From NCBI GenBank assembly GCA_018398815.1, contig CM031620.1, forward strand, positions 67,110,698-67,174,697: a stretch of 64,000 nucleotides of DNA, in the 5' to 3' direction. The DNA is from Conus ventricosus (Eukaryota > Mollusca > Gastropoda > Neogastropoda > Conidae). Positions 33,659 to 44,052 of the stretch are shown in pieces (within the stretch, counting starts at the first letter, position 1; every line of letters begins with the position of its first letter). A model generated the notes under the pieces. That model saw only the letters and a program-made list of their open reading frames with translations. It was not told the origin of the DNA and ran no database searches. A program made the translations under genes and the position numbers.

Positions 33659-33937
33659 AGAGAATGTCAATATCTTTGTTCACGACCACCCCTTTTTTTT
33701 TTTTTGCACGCAAACCCCCTCTTTTTAAAAAAAAAAATCTTCATTTTATTGCTGTTTTTTTTACAAAAACTAGCACGTTTTTATAAAAAAATTAACGTCT
33801 AAAAACCCCAATTAACATCCAAAACCCCAATTAACATGCAAAAAAACCCCAAAATCGAAGTAATCGTTACTTCAAAGTGGGGGCTTGCGTGCAACATAAA
33901 AATGAGGTAATCATGAACAAAGATATTGACATTCTCT
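33659..33937. repeat. Polinton left terminal inverted repeat
   Basis: Begins AGAGAATGTCAATATCTTTG and ends in the inverse of the same text, so the repeat is itself roughly palindromic at its edges. It matches the reverse complement of 55498-55752 along its length with small indels in A/T runs. Confidence 0.9.
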
Positions 33938-34278
33938 AAAGGGTTAACACAATCCAATAACAACACTCTGCAACGCACCTAACAACGCACTCTGCTAACT
34001 AATCAACACACACACACACACACACACATCACACTGTTGGGCTTGACTACCGATCAATTGCCTGGAAAGATCATGCAACACGAATGTTTTTTTGACCCAG
34101 ACAGAATGTCCAGGTCAACCATTCTAGAACATTCTAGATCGGAAGTTGCGTTATCTAGTCGCGCACTGCGGCGGCGTAGAGACATATTTCATCATTTGTC
34201 TGCTGGCCGTTGCCCGAGTAAGTTGTGTTTGACTGTGCTGCTGCTGACTACTGTGTTTGGCTGTGTTGTATTTTAAGA

Positions 34279-34891
34279 ATGGCTGCCAGGAGAGTGTTTA
34301 CTGAAGAACAGGCTCGTGCTAGATTTACCACAACTGCATGTTTAAGTATTTAGAAAAAAAAGAAGGGGGCGACGATGCTTGTTCTCTGCCTGCAAAACCA
34401 AAAGAAAGTATTGCTTTTTTAGAAGGCAAAGAAAAAGCAAAAGACTGCTGAAGGAACTACACGCCCACCTTAAAAGCTTGTTGATTCTAGACGGAGAATT
34501 GGCTAATATTACTGAAACAGAAATTAACGATTTTGATCAGTTGTTGACTATTAAAGAAATGACTCCATTTCTTCATAACGGTGCTCTTTTATTAAAACTT
34601 GGCACAAAAAAAACCCATCCATCATGCTCTGGTTATGGGTCATTGGCTTGAAAAGGCTCAAACAACGTTTAGAAAATCAAACCCAACTGAGGCATGGCGT
34701 TCATTTTTGCAAACAAAGGTAAATATGGATGATTCATATGTAAGAAAACTGATGCAGCTTTCAAGTCATTTTTATCATTATCCAAAATTTCATAACCTTA
34801 GCATCGGCGTCAATAGTTTGTTCGCCAAACGAAACCTGATCGTAAAACACTTGGAAAATAATCTTGAGTTCCAGCAATCCTGGCAAAATTA
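34279..34891 (+). pseudogene. Polinton gene of unknown function (left-most)
   Basis: It starts at ATG 34279 (MAARRVFTEEQARARF). It continues in shifted frames through RRQRKSKRLLKELHAHLKSL and ETEINDFDQLLTIKEMTPFL, to VMGHWLEKAQTTFRKSN, and to SYVRKLMQLSSHFYHYPKF and a stop at 34889-34891. About 200 codons. The C-terminal half is helical, and the pattern 'W..FL....YVRKL..LS..F..YP.....SI' suggests a helix-turn-helix DNA-binding domain. That is inference only. At least two frameshifts are present. Copy A lacks this gene. Confidence 0.5.
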
Positions 34892-35536
34892 AATAGAGTT
34901 CTCTTTTGTACGCCTAACAGAACGGGGTGGGGTAGTGGGTGCCGCCACTATCTCTACAAAAAGCTCCAAATGTTCAGTGACGGGTGTACTAACTGGTGAT
35001 CAAGAGCCGCCAAAAAAGCTCTGCCAAAGCAGTATTTTACTTTAAAAAACAATTTTTAAAAAATAAACAAAACCCCCACTAACTCTGCCTTTTGCCGGTC
35101 CCAAGCCCGGATGAAAAAAGAGGAGGGATGGGTGTATACTTTACTGTGTGAGGAGGAGATGCAATTATGCTCTTTAATGATTTGGCTGCACTGAATTGTA
35201 AAAGAGACGGACAGCAATGCTGTGGTAAAATCAGCCTTAGCAACTACCACTATAAATAGCTGTTCACTCAAGAACGGCTATTTATAACAGCATGCCTCAA
35301 ACAGGGTGGCTGCAGGGAGAGGCAGACATGGTATTGATCCCATTTCTCCAGCATTGGCCGTGTGCGTGCGTGGCTGGGTATCGCAGGACAGGCGTGCATG
35401 CATGAACGGTTATTTATAGCGCTGCGCTCCTCTAACTGGAACAAACGGGCACAATGACTAATTCTGTAACTTGTATTTTTTTTAAATTTACATTTACAAT
35501 TATTTTTTATTTGCGTACAATATTGTGGTTTAAAAA
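34892..35536. other. Polinton non-coding spacer
   Basis: No gene recognised. Two related GAACGG(C/T)TATTTATA words occur at about 35271 and 35404. The spacer may hold regulatory DNA for the rightward genes. Confidence 0.4.
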
Positions 35537-35830
35537 ATGATGGTCAAACACAGTGAATTTGATTTAAAGAATGATCTAATGATTTTAATTAAAAAAAAAT
35601 TGTAATGAACTATTTGCCGAAACAATGAAAGTGTTAAACATTGATTTTAGTGAATCTGGTTTTGAGAATGATGTAAACAATTTAATAAAAAAAATCATAG
35701 TGAACTCTTTGACGAAGCAGTCAAAGTGATGAATATTGACTGTAGTGATTCAGAAAAAGCTAAAATATTGGCAGGTCTTCTTGTAAGGTTAACATGCATT
35801 GAAGTGTTACAACGCTTGGGTGAAGAATAA
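35537..35830 (+). pseudogene. small Polinton gene with internal duplication, copy B
   Basis: 98 codons from a double ATG to GAAGAATAA. The two halves are alike: each holds an LIKKN-like element, then ELF, then a KV-NID segment and an acidic-Ser end. The second half is followed by EKAKILAGLLVRLTCIEVLQ. Frame shifts occur at two A-runs (9 and 8 A). The counterpart in copy A (2816-3106) has different run lengths at the same two places. I do not recognise the family. It precedes the polymerase by 144 bp. Confidence 0.5.
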
Positions 35831-35974
35831 AAGCGCTTTTGCTGATTTAACCATCTATTTTTTAATTCATTCATTCATTAGTATTTTTTAATTCACTCAT
35901 TCATTAGTTTTTTTTTAATTCATTCATTCATTCATTAGTTTTTTAATAATTACGTAAATATTGTGGTTTAGAAA

Positions 35975-38900
35975 ATGAACCCCACAAGTGAGTCTGAGTT
36001 TAAAAACTACCCAACATACTGTTGGAAGGTAGTAACAAACAATTAGACAATATGTTTAGTGAATTAGACATGGATATTATTAACCCCATAGAAGTTCATG
36101 AAAGCGTAGAACATGCTATCTCTAAAATCCCAGAGTCTCTTCAGATTGACCCACCAGTAAAAGTGTTGTTGGCCATTCTGATTGATTATATAACACCCGA
36201 TGGTAGTAGTATACAAGTCTGGGTTTCAACTAGACAGAAAGAAGTAATTAGTTACCATGATTTTAATTCTGAATGGGCCGATTACATGCTTACACAGTTT
36301 AACCATGCAAGTGAGGAGCGTCTGGATGGTCTGAAGGAACAGTCCTTGAAATCAGATTGAGACAATGTACTATCCTATAGTTGGCAATTCTTACCTTCCT
36401 CTCCCAAAAGAGTTACAGTTTAAAACGTGCAGTCTTAAACATACAAAACTCTGACAGCATGTGTTTTATGTGGTGCGTTTTTAGCGCATTTACATCCTGT
36501 TAAAAATCATGCAAACAGAGTCTCTAAGTATGAACAATATAAACAAGAGCTGAACTTTGATAACATAAACTTTCCAGTAAGCATTCAAAGCATAAGTCAG
36601 TTTGAAGAGGAAAACAAACCAATAACTGTAAACATATACACGTGGTCTGTAGTAGACAATCTACTACCTCTAAGGATCTCCCCCAATGCCCCCACTTTTG
36701 GCGACTCACTTAAGAATCATGTAGACTTAATACTGTTTACACAAGGAGCAGGTAGCCACTATGTATTAATTAGAACAATATGCAGACTTATGGCTTATAC
36801 TACAAAGGATACATCTAAACAAAATCTTTGTAGAAGGTGTTTGGTTAGAATCCCCACTGTAGAAGCAGCCGCCAAACATAAAGATCATTGTAAAAGTTTT
36901 GTAGACTGTGAAACCAAACTTCTTACACCCCCACCTGGGTCTAAAGTCAGGTTTTAAAAATGTACACAAAATGCAGACGAGTCCATTCGTTGTTTATGCT
37001 GACTTTGAAGCAATCTTGCCACAGTACTATGACCCACAACAACAACTAGAAAAACAAAAAACAACCTTATTAACCAACCATCAGATTTGTTCTTATGCTT
37101 TTATTGTTGTTCGGTCGGATGGCTCATGCGCAACGCCAAGGATTTACAGAGGCCCCAACGCAGCCAGTAGATTTTTACAAGAAATGAAACAAATTCGTAA
37201 TTGCTACTCCAATAAACTAAATCTCTCAGACATTGTTATGACTCCTAAAGACCAAGAACGCTATGAATTATCTACACACTGCTGGATATGCAAATGCAAG
37301 TTATTAGATGGCACTGTAAAAGTGGCACTGTAAGAGACCACGATCACATTACTGGCAAATTCAAAGGGGCTGCACACAGCAGTTGTAATCTTCAACTTAA
37401 GGTTGACCCCAAGACATGGAAACTGCCCATCTTCTTTCATAACTTACGAGGCTATGATTCTCATTTTATTATGCAAGCAATAACTTCTGAATATAAGAGC
37501 TGCATTGCACAATCATCAGAAAAGTACATGACCTTTATTATTGACAATCTGTCCTATGATTCTGCTCAACATCTGATGGGGAGTTTGGATAAATTAGCAG
37601 GATCGCTACATAACTTCTCAATAACTGAACAATATCTTGACCCATCTTCAGTACGTAAAGGCGTTTATCCTTATGAATACATGGACTCGTGGGAAAGGTT
37701 TGATGAGCCAGCCCTACCACATAAAGAAGACTTTTACAGTCGTCTTACAGGAAAAGGCATAACTGACTCTGACTATGAATACGCAAAGAAAGCCTGGATA
37801 GAATTACACTGTCAAACAATGGGTGATTATCATGATCATATTTATTGGCTGACGTGTCATCTTTGAAAATTACAGATCTGAAACATTACGGCTTAGACTC
37901 ATCACATTACATTTCTGCTACTGGCCTTTCTTGGGACGCCTTCTTAAAGTCCACAAACATTGAGATTGACTTAATATCTGATCTAGCTACACTCCAGATG
38001 ATTGAAGACGGTCTAAGGGGAGGCATTAGCATGGCCTCACATCCTTACTGCAAAGCCAACAATAAGTACTTAGATGATTATGACCCAGCTAAACCATCCA
38101 ACTATCTAATGTATTTAGACGCTAATAATCTGTATGGATGGGCCATGAGTCAGACACTCCCACTAAGAAACTTTAAAATGTATGAAGGCCCTTTTCAGGT
38201 TGATGCTGTGTTAAATACGTTGTCAAAGTTTTCGCCTGTTCACGGACTAATCTTAGAAGTAGACTTGTCATACCCTACGAAATTGCATGACCTCCACAAC
38301 GATTATCCTCTAGCCGCAGAAAGATTAAAGATGACCCCACAGAACCGCCTAAACTTGTGCCTAATCTCCGTCATAAGACTAAGTATGTTTGTCATTACAG
38401 GCTCCTACAGTTTTACTTAAGACATGGATTAAACTTACTGCTGTTTACAGAATAATTACTTTTGAACAAAAGCCTTTTATGAGGCCATACATCATGAAGA
38501 ATACTGATCTTAGTTAGGACTAAAGCCACTGACGCTTCAGAAAAAGACTTTTTTAAATTAATGGACAACAGTTGTTTTGGCAAGACCATGGAGAACCCAC
38601 ACAAACGTAAAGATGTGAGATTGGTTACAAAAGAAAAACAAGCAATTAAACTGGTCTCTAAACCTAACTACCTAGACTTTAGACAATTTAATAACGACCT
38701 GGTTGGCATTATGATGAAGAAAAAGGATGTTAAGTTGGACAAGCCGGCGTTTCTTGGGTTTACTGTGCTAGAGCTGTCAAAGCTGTTAATGCTAGAATTT
38801 TTGTATGACTACTTTAAACCGCTGTACCCAAAGTCTAGTCCTTTACACAGACACTGACTCTTTTATTCCAGACGTCCCCACAGAAGACTTTTACAAAGAC

Positions 38901-39338
38901 TTAGAAACAGAGGTAGCTAAAGGAGCTGATGGATGGTACGACACATGTGACTATCCTAAAGACAGCCCTTTACATTCAACTGTAAACAAGAAAGTGATTG
39001 GAAAGTTTAAAGACGAACTTAATGGGACAGTTATACAAGAATATGTTGGTCTAAGGTCAAAGATGTATAGTGTTGCTGGCCAGACTTCTGTAATGAAGAA
39101 GGCTAAGGGCATAAGTAAAGAAGTTGTAAAAAAAAAAAAAACTCACGACAACTACAAGCAGGCTCTCTTTGAAGGCAAAGTATTTCATCACACAAATGTT
39201 AATCTGCGCTCTACTCTTCATCAAGTAAACACAACTGCTGTTAATAAGAAATCACTAGTCTCTAACAATAACAAGCGAACTTACGTTGATCCTGAGTTTT
39301 CATATGCTATAGGCCATTGGAAAACTTTAAAAGATTAA
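35975..39338 (+). pseudogene. Polinton family B DNA polymerase, copy B
   Basis: About 1,120 codons, full length for a Polinton polymerase. Visible in order: exonuclease I motif YADFEAI (37001-37009 encodes DFE); His-Me endonuclease VII-like insert VRDHDHITGKFKGAAH (near 37340); exonuclease II motif FHNLRGYDSHF (near 37435); motif A YLDANNLYGWAMS (near 38112); motif B NSCFGKTMEN (near 38570); and motif C YTDTDSF (38844-38864). The C-terminus ends GHWKTLKD. Protein-primed polymerases of this type replicate linear DNA from a terminal protein. Faults include a one-base loss soon after the start, a short duplication of GGCACTGTAA near 37310-37333, and a deletion near 37840-37860 that removes the exonuclease III motif still present in copy A. 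Polymerase motifs are intact but lie in different frames. Confidence 0.92.
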
Positions 39339-39344
39339 GAACAT

Positions 39345-39600
39345 AACTTGGCCTAGAACATAACTTGGTCTAGAACATGACATAAGAACTTGACTGACTT
39401 GACAAGTTCCTTACTTGTACTTTACTTGTACTTTACTTGTACTTAAGTTAAGAACTTGACAAGTACTGTACTTGTACTTAACATGACTTGTACTTTACTT
39501 ATACTTTACTTGTCAAGTTCTTAACTTATCTTATACTTTACTTGTTATAACTGACTTAACTTGTACTTAACCAGTACTTTACTTGTACTTAAAAAATCTA
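39345..39600. repeat. ACTTGTACTT-rich spacer
   Basis: Imperfect repetition of ACTTGTACTT, TTACTTGTAC and its near-inverse AAGTTAAGAACTTGACAAGT. It lies just after the polymerase gene. Its hairpin potential is high. Confidence 0.7.
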
Positions 39601-39908
39601 ATTAATTAAAAATGGGTCTACAACAGGAGGTTGTACTTTTTGCAGAACTGGTTCTTCTTCTTTTACTGTTTTTGTGGGCTTTTGTGACTTTGTTGCTAAG
39701 CATGGTTTTAGATATTGGTAAGTTAAAAAAAAAACACCACCAACAACAACACCCCCCAATACATAATAATAATACAACTTACAGTTTGATTGTGTTGTTG
39801 TTGTTGTTGTTGATGGCGGTGGTGCTGGTGGCGATGTTGTATTACTATCTAATAATTTTTGTTTTGCTGCTTCGTTTGCTTTTTTTTAGTCTGTGCCATT
39901 CAACTAGT

Positions 39909-40514
39909 CTATGGCCAGCCGCAAACACGCCCAGAACTTTTAGTCTTAGTAACACTACTCACTTGTGGAGCACTCACTTGTGGGGCATTCTCTTGTGGAG
40001 TCATATTCTGCTCCTGTGGGGTTACAATCTTCTTCTCCTGGTCGCTCATTTTAAGGTGATTAAAATTAATATAATTAAAATTAATATGATTAAAAGTAAT
40101 TAATCCCATGATGAATGGGCATCTGTAATACATGTCACATGCAAGAGTTTCTAGGGACTTGTTTAAAACTGGATCTTGTGATAAGTCGTATTTTAAATCT
40201 TCTTCTGAATCAATTGACGCCATCTTGCCACCTAACTTAGCATATAGACTAATCATTGTCTGCCCCACCGATCTAACCATTTTTTTTACCCAAGCTGTGC
40301 TTTATACCTAGCGTAATACTTCTCAACGTCTGAAGTAGACAATGTTGAATCTGTTCAATACTTAGTTCAACACCTAAATACTGTCTAGTTTTTCCACACG
40401 CAGCAGAGAGTATAATCTTTCTTTATGGCAGAGGCTTACGGAGTGGTCTGCCGAGTAGTCTGACGAGTAGTAGTCTGCTGGCTCCTCACACTTTAATAGT
40501 TCGTCACAGTCCAT
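39909..40514 (-). pseudogene. Polinton gene of unknown function (leftward)
   Basis: ATG at 40514 (MDCDELLKCEEPADYYSS). After frame changes it continues as RQYLGVELSIEQIQ, then VEKYYARYKAQLG, and then the longest open part from 40280 (SVGQTMISLYAKLGGKMAS, DLSQDPVLNKSLETLACDMY). A further Met at about 40051 starts a Gln/Pro-rich tail (MSDQEKKIVTPQEQ). It could be one gene or two. It reads towards the 3' end of the polymerase gene. No domain recognised. Confidence 0.45.
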
Positions 40515-40578
40515 TTTTTAAACCCTTTTAAAAACAATAAAAATAATATAATACTTTTAAAACAATACTTTTAAAACC

Positions 40579-40752
40579 ATGAGTTTAACGTTGGTTAATT
40601 ATGCAGTGCCTATTGTTGGTGTTATAGTTTATTCAACTCTTGCAAAATGTTTGCTAAGAATAAAACCACCCAACATGGGAAAAATAGAAGATTCACCAAA
40701 AACTACTGGCAACCTTATTTTTAGCTTTAACAACAAAACGTTATCTGATTAA
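40579..40752 (+). CDS. small Polinton membrane protein 1 (57 aa)
   Basis: An intact short frame, MSLTLVNYAVPIVGVIVYST onward, with an N-terminal transmembrane stretch followed by a short hydrophilic tail ending NNKTLSD. YSTLAKCLLRIKPPNMGKIE resembles YSVLAKNMFKMRPADLGRLD in the next gene, so the two look like tandem paralogues. Function unknown. A virion-membrane or assembly role is only a guess. Confidence 0.55.
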   Translation: MSLTLVNYAVPIVGVIVYSTLAKCLLRIKPPNMGKIEDSPKTTGNLIFSFNNKTLSD

Positions 40753-40815
40753 AAAGCACATAGACAGTCTTTCGTATTATGATTATTTTAATTATTTTTT
40801 TAGTTAATAAAAAAC

Positions 40816-41121
40816 ATGAGCACTGCAAAGATCATTAATACTATTTATACCTCTGCTGTAATTAGCGGCCTTAGTATAGGGTATAGCGTGTTAGCAAAAA
40901 ACATGTTTAAAATGAGACCAGCTGATCTAGGAAGGTTAGACATTGAGGATGTTGTTAAGGTTATAGTTGTAATTACAGCAGGAATTGCGTCAAAAGACTT
41001 TCTTGTTACACAGGGATTATCCCAGAAAATATTAATGCATAGAAAGATTAATGCATGCATGACAAAAAATATTAATTCTAGAAAATATTCATTTATAAAA
41101 AGATGTCTGGATTGGTTCTGA
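40816..41121 (+). CDS. small Polinton membrane protein 2 (101 aa)
   Basis: Open from MSTAKIINTIYTSAVISG to the stop at 41121. It has two hydrophobic segments (residues 9-26 and about 50-62) and the internal similarity to the preceding gene described there. The C-terminal part after ASKDFLVTQGLSQ may be shifted out of its original frame. It overlaps the next gene by 19 bases. Confidence 0.55.
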   Translation: MSTAKIINTIYTSAVISGLSIGYSVLAKNMFKMRPADLGRLDIEDVVKVIVVITAGIASKDFLVTQGLSQKILMHRKINACMTKNINSRKYSFIKRCLDWF

Positions 41122-41600
41122 TGGTAGGAGGAGCTATTGTTAATGCATTGGCTTTCTCCAGGAGCAACTATATGTTTAGTAAATTGCGGTCTGATGAAGA
41201 AAGAGAACGCCATAATAAGGCAATGGAAGATTTAGCTAAGGCAAAAGAGGCTTATGAAAAAAGGCGGATTGCTCACTTAGACTTTATTAACAAAAAGTTA
41301 AGAGAACAGGAGCATGCAGAGCACACATTTACAGACGTTGATGACGCAATGAATGAGTATTACTTAGTGACAGGAAAGAAGTTTCTAACATCGTCACCAC
41401 CAGAACTGTCTGACTTTTATGAACCATCAGAAGAACAGAAGACTGCAGAGATAGCTTTCATTTTAGTTGACATGATGTCAGTCTATCTTGTTGCTCACTT
41501 TCTTTGTGTAAAAAAAAACAACAAAAAATACAGTCCTTTTTTATGGATAAAATATATTATTCTCCTAGAGGGTATTGGAAAGGAATCAGACTGCTATTGA
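41103..41600 (+). pseudogene. Polinton membrane/coiled-coil protein
   Basis: Starts MSGLVLMVGGAIVNALAFSR, a hydrophobic N-terminus. A charged helical stretch follows (SDEERERHNKAMEDLAKAKE, about residues 30-75), then a conserved-looking segment DVDDAMNEYYLVTGKK and a second hydrophobic helix (IAFILVDMMSVYLVAHF). The frame is probably shifted after an A-run near 41511-41530, so the true end is likely before the integrase start at 41543. It belongs to a family I associate with Polintons, function unknown. Confidence 0.55.
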
Positions 41601-42501
41601 TAAACTGAGTAAAGCTGCTAGAGTGTCTAAGACAGAAGCAAAAGACTGGCTTTCAAAACAAGCAATTTGGCAAATATATCTGCCTGCCCCAAAAAGAATA
41701 ATAAGGCCTAGATTTGTTAACTCAGTCCCTAATGACACTCACCAGATGGACTTGCTGTATCTTCCACATGACAAAGTTAGAAGAAAAAAGTTTAAGTATG
41801 CTCTAACTGTTGTTGACATGGCTTCAAGGTACAAAGACGCTGAGCCTTTAACAGATAAAAGCTCAACTGCTGTGGCTGTGGCTTTACAACAAATATACAT
41901 GCGAGGCCCATTAAGGTATCCTAGGCTGATCCAGGTTGATGATGGAAAAGAGTTCAAAGTAGCTGTAAACCAACTGCTTTTAAAACACCAGGTTACAGTT
42001 AAGAGAGGGATTCCAGGCAACCATCGCTCCCAAGCCCTAGTAGAAAACTTTAATAAGATTCTAGCTGAACGTCTGTTTACCTATCAATATCACAGAGAAA
42101 TTATGGACAGAGCACGTAACACAGAATGGGTTAGGAGATTGCCGGCAGTCTTACGCGCCATGAACAATGAAGAATTTAAAGCAACAGGCCTAAAGCCAGT
42201 AAACGCAATCAAACTAAAAAATTAGCATTACGGAAGATGTGCAGAGTAAACAAAAACTCTGCCGTTTGGACTAAAAGTAAGATACTTGTATGCTCCTGGA
42301 GAGGCAGAGGGCGATGTTAGAATTAGAGCCACAGACCCTATATGGAGCGTAGACGTATATGAAGTTGAAAGAATTATGAAAACAACCCCTCCTGTGTATT
42401 ATTTAAGAGAGACTCTTTCTTCTAAAAAGCCTGCCCCTAAAAGGTCGTTTGTTCGTGAAGAGCTGCAAGTTGTCCCACCAGACACAGTGCCTGTTAGTTA
42501 A
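41543..42501 (+). pseudogene. Polinton retroviral-type integrase (frameshifted)
   Basis: It starts at ATG 41543 (MDKIYYSPRGYWKG). A one-base loss near 41588 moves it into the long frame beginning AIDKLSKAARVSKTEAKDWL, an N-terminal helical domain. The catalytic core has Asp in HQMDLLYLP, Asp in LIQVDDGKEF and Glu in QALVENFNKIL. The C-terminal domain in a third frame includes RKMCRVNKNSAVWTK. It ends in a fourth piece (YAPGEAEGDVRIRATD, IWSVDVYEVERIM) that looks like the SH3- or chromodomain-like tail of these integrases. The enzyme joins the element's ends to target DNA. All three catalytic acidic residues are kept, but three frame breaks make it inactive as read. Confidence 0.9.
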
Positions 42502-42849
42502 AAAAAAAATTAAAAAAATAGTATGAATGTTTATAACATATTTTTTATTAAATTTAATTATATTTTCCACTTGTGAGGAACACTAAGAATCCTTCAAGGA
42601 TCCACCGACAAACCCAAACGTGAGTAGAATGAGCTTTGAACTGACCATTCATTTGTTTTCATCAAGATGAGCAACGACCAAGACCAATTTGCATCCGCTT
42701 CAGCTGGATCTGGTTTACCCCATAAGCTTTTTTCTACTTGCTGCAGCTTGACAGACAAGTTGACGCGTTTCAAATCTCACAAGAGAGATAGATGACGTCA
42801 CAGATAATGTCACCTATGGACGTCATTTTTATTGCGTCACTTGTTGTCA

Positions 42850-42892
42850 TGCGGCCTGAAGAAGAGCAGTGGCTCGAAAGCTTGCGCTTAAA
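42850..42892 (+). ncRNA. hammerhead-like core, unit 1
   Basis: CTGAAGA (42856-42862) and GAAA (42876-42879) enclose a GAGC/GCTC helix with a four-base loop. AGC-TTGC-GCT after GAAA gives a short stem III followed by U. One unpaired A precedes stem II, and stem I pairing is poor, so this is a weak match. Confidence 0.35.
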
Positions 42893-43213
42893 CAGACGGT
42901 TTTTGTGTTTTTATTGAATTTAATTATATTTTCCACTTGTGAGGAACACTAAGAATCCTTCAAGGATCCACCGACAAACCCAAACGTGAGTAGAATGAGC
43001 TTTGAACTGACCATTCATTTGTTTTCATCAAGATGAGCAACGACCAAGACCAATTTGCATCCGCTTCATCTGGATCTGGTTTACCCCATAAGCTTTTTTC
43101 TACTTGCTGCAGCTTGACAGACAAGTGGACGCGTTTCAAATCTCACAAGAGATAGATGACGTCACAGATAATGTCACCTATGGACGTCATTTTTATTGCG
43201 TCACTTGTTGTCA

Positions 43214-43256
43214 TGCGGCCTGAAGAAGAGCAGTGGCTCGAAAGCTTGCGCTTAAA
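43214..43256 (+). ncRNA. hammerhead-like core, unit 2
   Basis: The same motif as at 42850-42892, with CTGAAGA at 43220-43226 and GAAA at 43240-43243. It is conserved without change between the two units. Confidence 0.35.
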
Positions 43257-43432
43257 CAGACGGTGTTTTGTGTTTTTATTGAATTTAATTATATTTTTTA
43301 TTAAACTTATAGACTTTTTTTACATAAACATTTATAACCTGTCTAAACATAGCATATATTTTTGTACCTATTTTGGGTTTAACTGATTGTTTGTTTTTCA
43401 ATGTTCTGTTTGATTGCTGCAGTGTCTACCTG

Positions 43433-43928
43433 TCATGAAGTAAGTCTTTCTCCACTCCTTTTGAAGTTCAATTTTTTGGCGTCTGTAATCACACCATCGG
43501 CCATAAGCTGTTGAAATTCTTCGTCTGTAATGTTTTCATCCAGTAATGATTTGCTTATTCTTAATCTTAGTGAACAAAGTTTGCTGATGCTAAGGCTACA
43601 ATGGCAGTGTGCTTTTGTAATTTAGGAGTTAATTTTTTTAAAAACAGCACTCATAATCGTGGACACAGCGCCTAAACTTAACCCCCCCCCCCCCCCCCAA
43701 AAAAAAAAAGCTAAAGAGGCTGGTGCTCCAGCCCCAGTAGCTAAAAGAGCAACACTTGACCAGCACTTACGCTAGCTACAGTTGATGAGCCAGTAATTAC
43801 ATAGGAAAGAGTATTCAAAGCTTTAGCATATTTCTTTCTAGTAACCCTATACTTATCCAAGTCACTTTCTATTTTTTTTGAAGTTCAGTGATGTGCTCTA
43901 ATCTAAACTGTTGAGCCTGATCATCCAT
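43433..43928 (-). pseudogene. Polinton membrane protein (leftward, frameshifted)
   Basis: From ATG 43928 (MDDQAQQFRLEHITELQKK). In shifted frames it continues through YVITGSSTVASVS, a Gly/Ala-rich hydrophobic stretch, and finally NITDEEFQQLMADGVITDAK before a stop at 43433. Breaks include an A-run near the start and a run of G/T around 43682-43710. The pattern of an N-terminal helix, a small hydrophobic core and an acidic 'DEEF' tail recalls a small protein common in Polintons. Function unknown. Confidence 0.45.
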
Positions 43929-44052
43929 TTTTTAATTAAGATTAATTTTGTAAAAAATAATTTTTTAATTAAGATTAATTTTGTAACATTGTTCATATTA
44001 ATTCTTCTGGCAGCACTTCATCAACAGAGTAAACCCAATAAAATCAACAAAT

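Larger units (their letters stand above)
42551..43300. repeat. 364-bp tandem dimer with hammerhead-like cores
   Basis: Two direct copies are offset by 364 bp. Both contain TTGTGAGGAACACTAAG, GAATGAGCTTTGAACTGACC, a CRE-like TGACGTCA and GCGGCCTGAAGAAGAGC. The dimer is flanked by matching TTTAATTATATTTT(T)TATTA-type text, as if inserted. Tandem units with a ribozyme motif near the 3' end resemble pseudo-LTRs of Penelope-like elements or retrozymes. A 42-codon frame starting MSNDQDQFASAS is present in both units (shortened in the second) and may be fortuitous. Confidence 0.75.

Noticed and set aside
33659..33937. Independent MITE insertion rather than Polinton terminus
   Set aside because: A matching copy in inverse orientation sits exactly at the other edge of the gene block, and CAAGG flanks the whole 22 kb but not each repeat alone. 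The MITE idea is kept only as an origin hypothesis.
39612..40103. Forward 163-codon Leu-rich open frame
   Set aside because: It is antisense to a leftward frame with better protein character and consists mostly of Leu/Val/Tyr runs.
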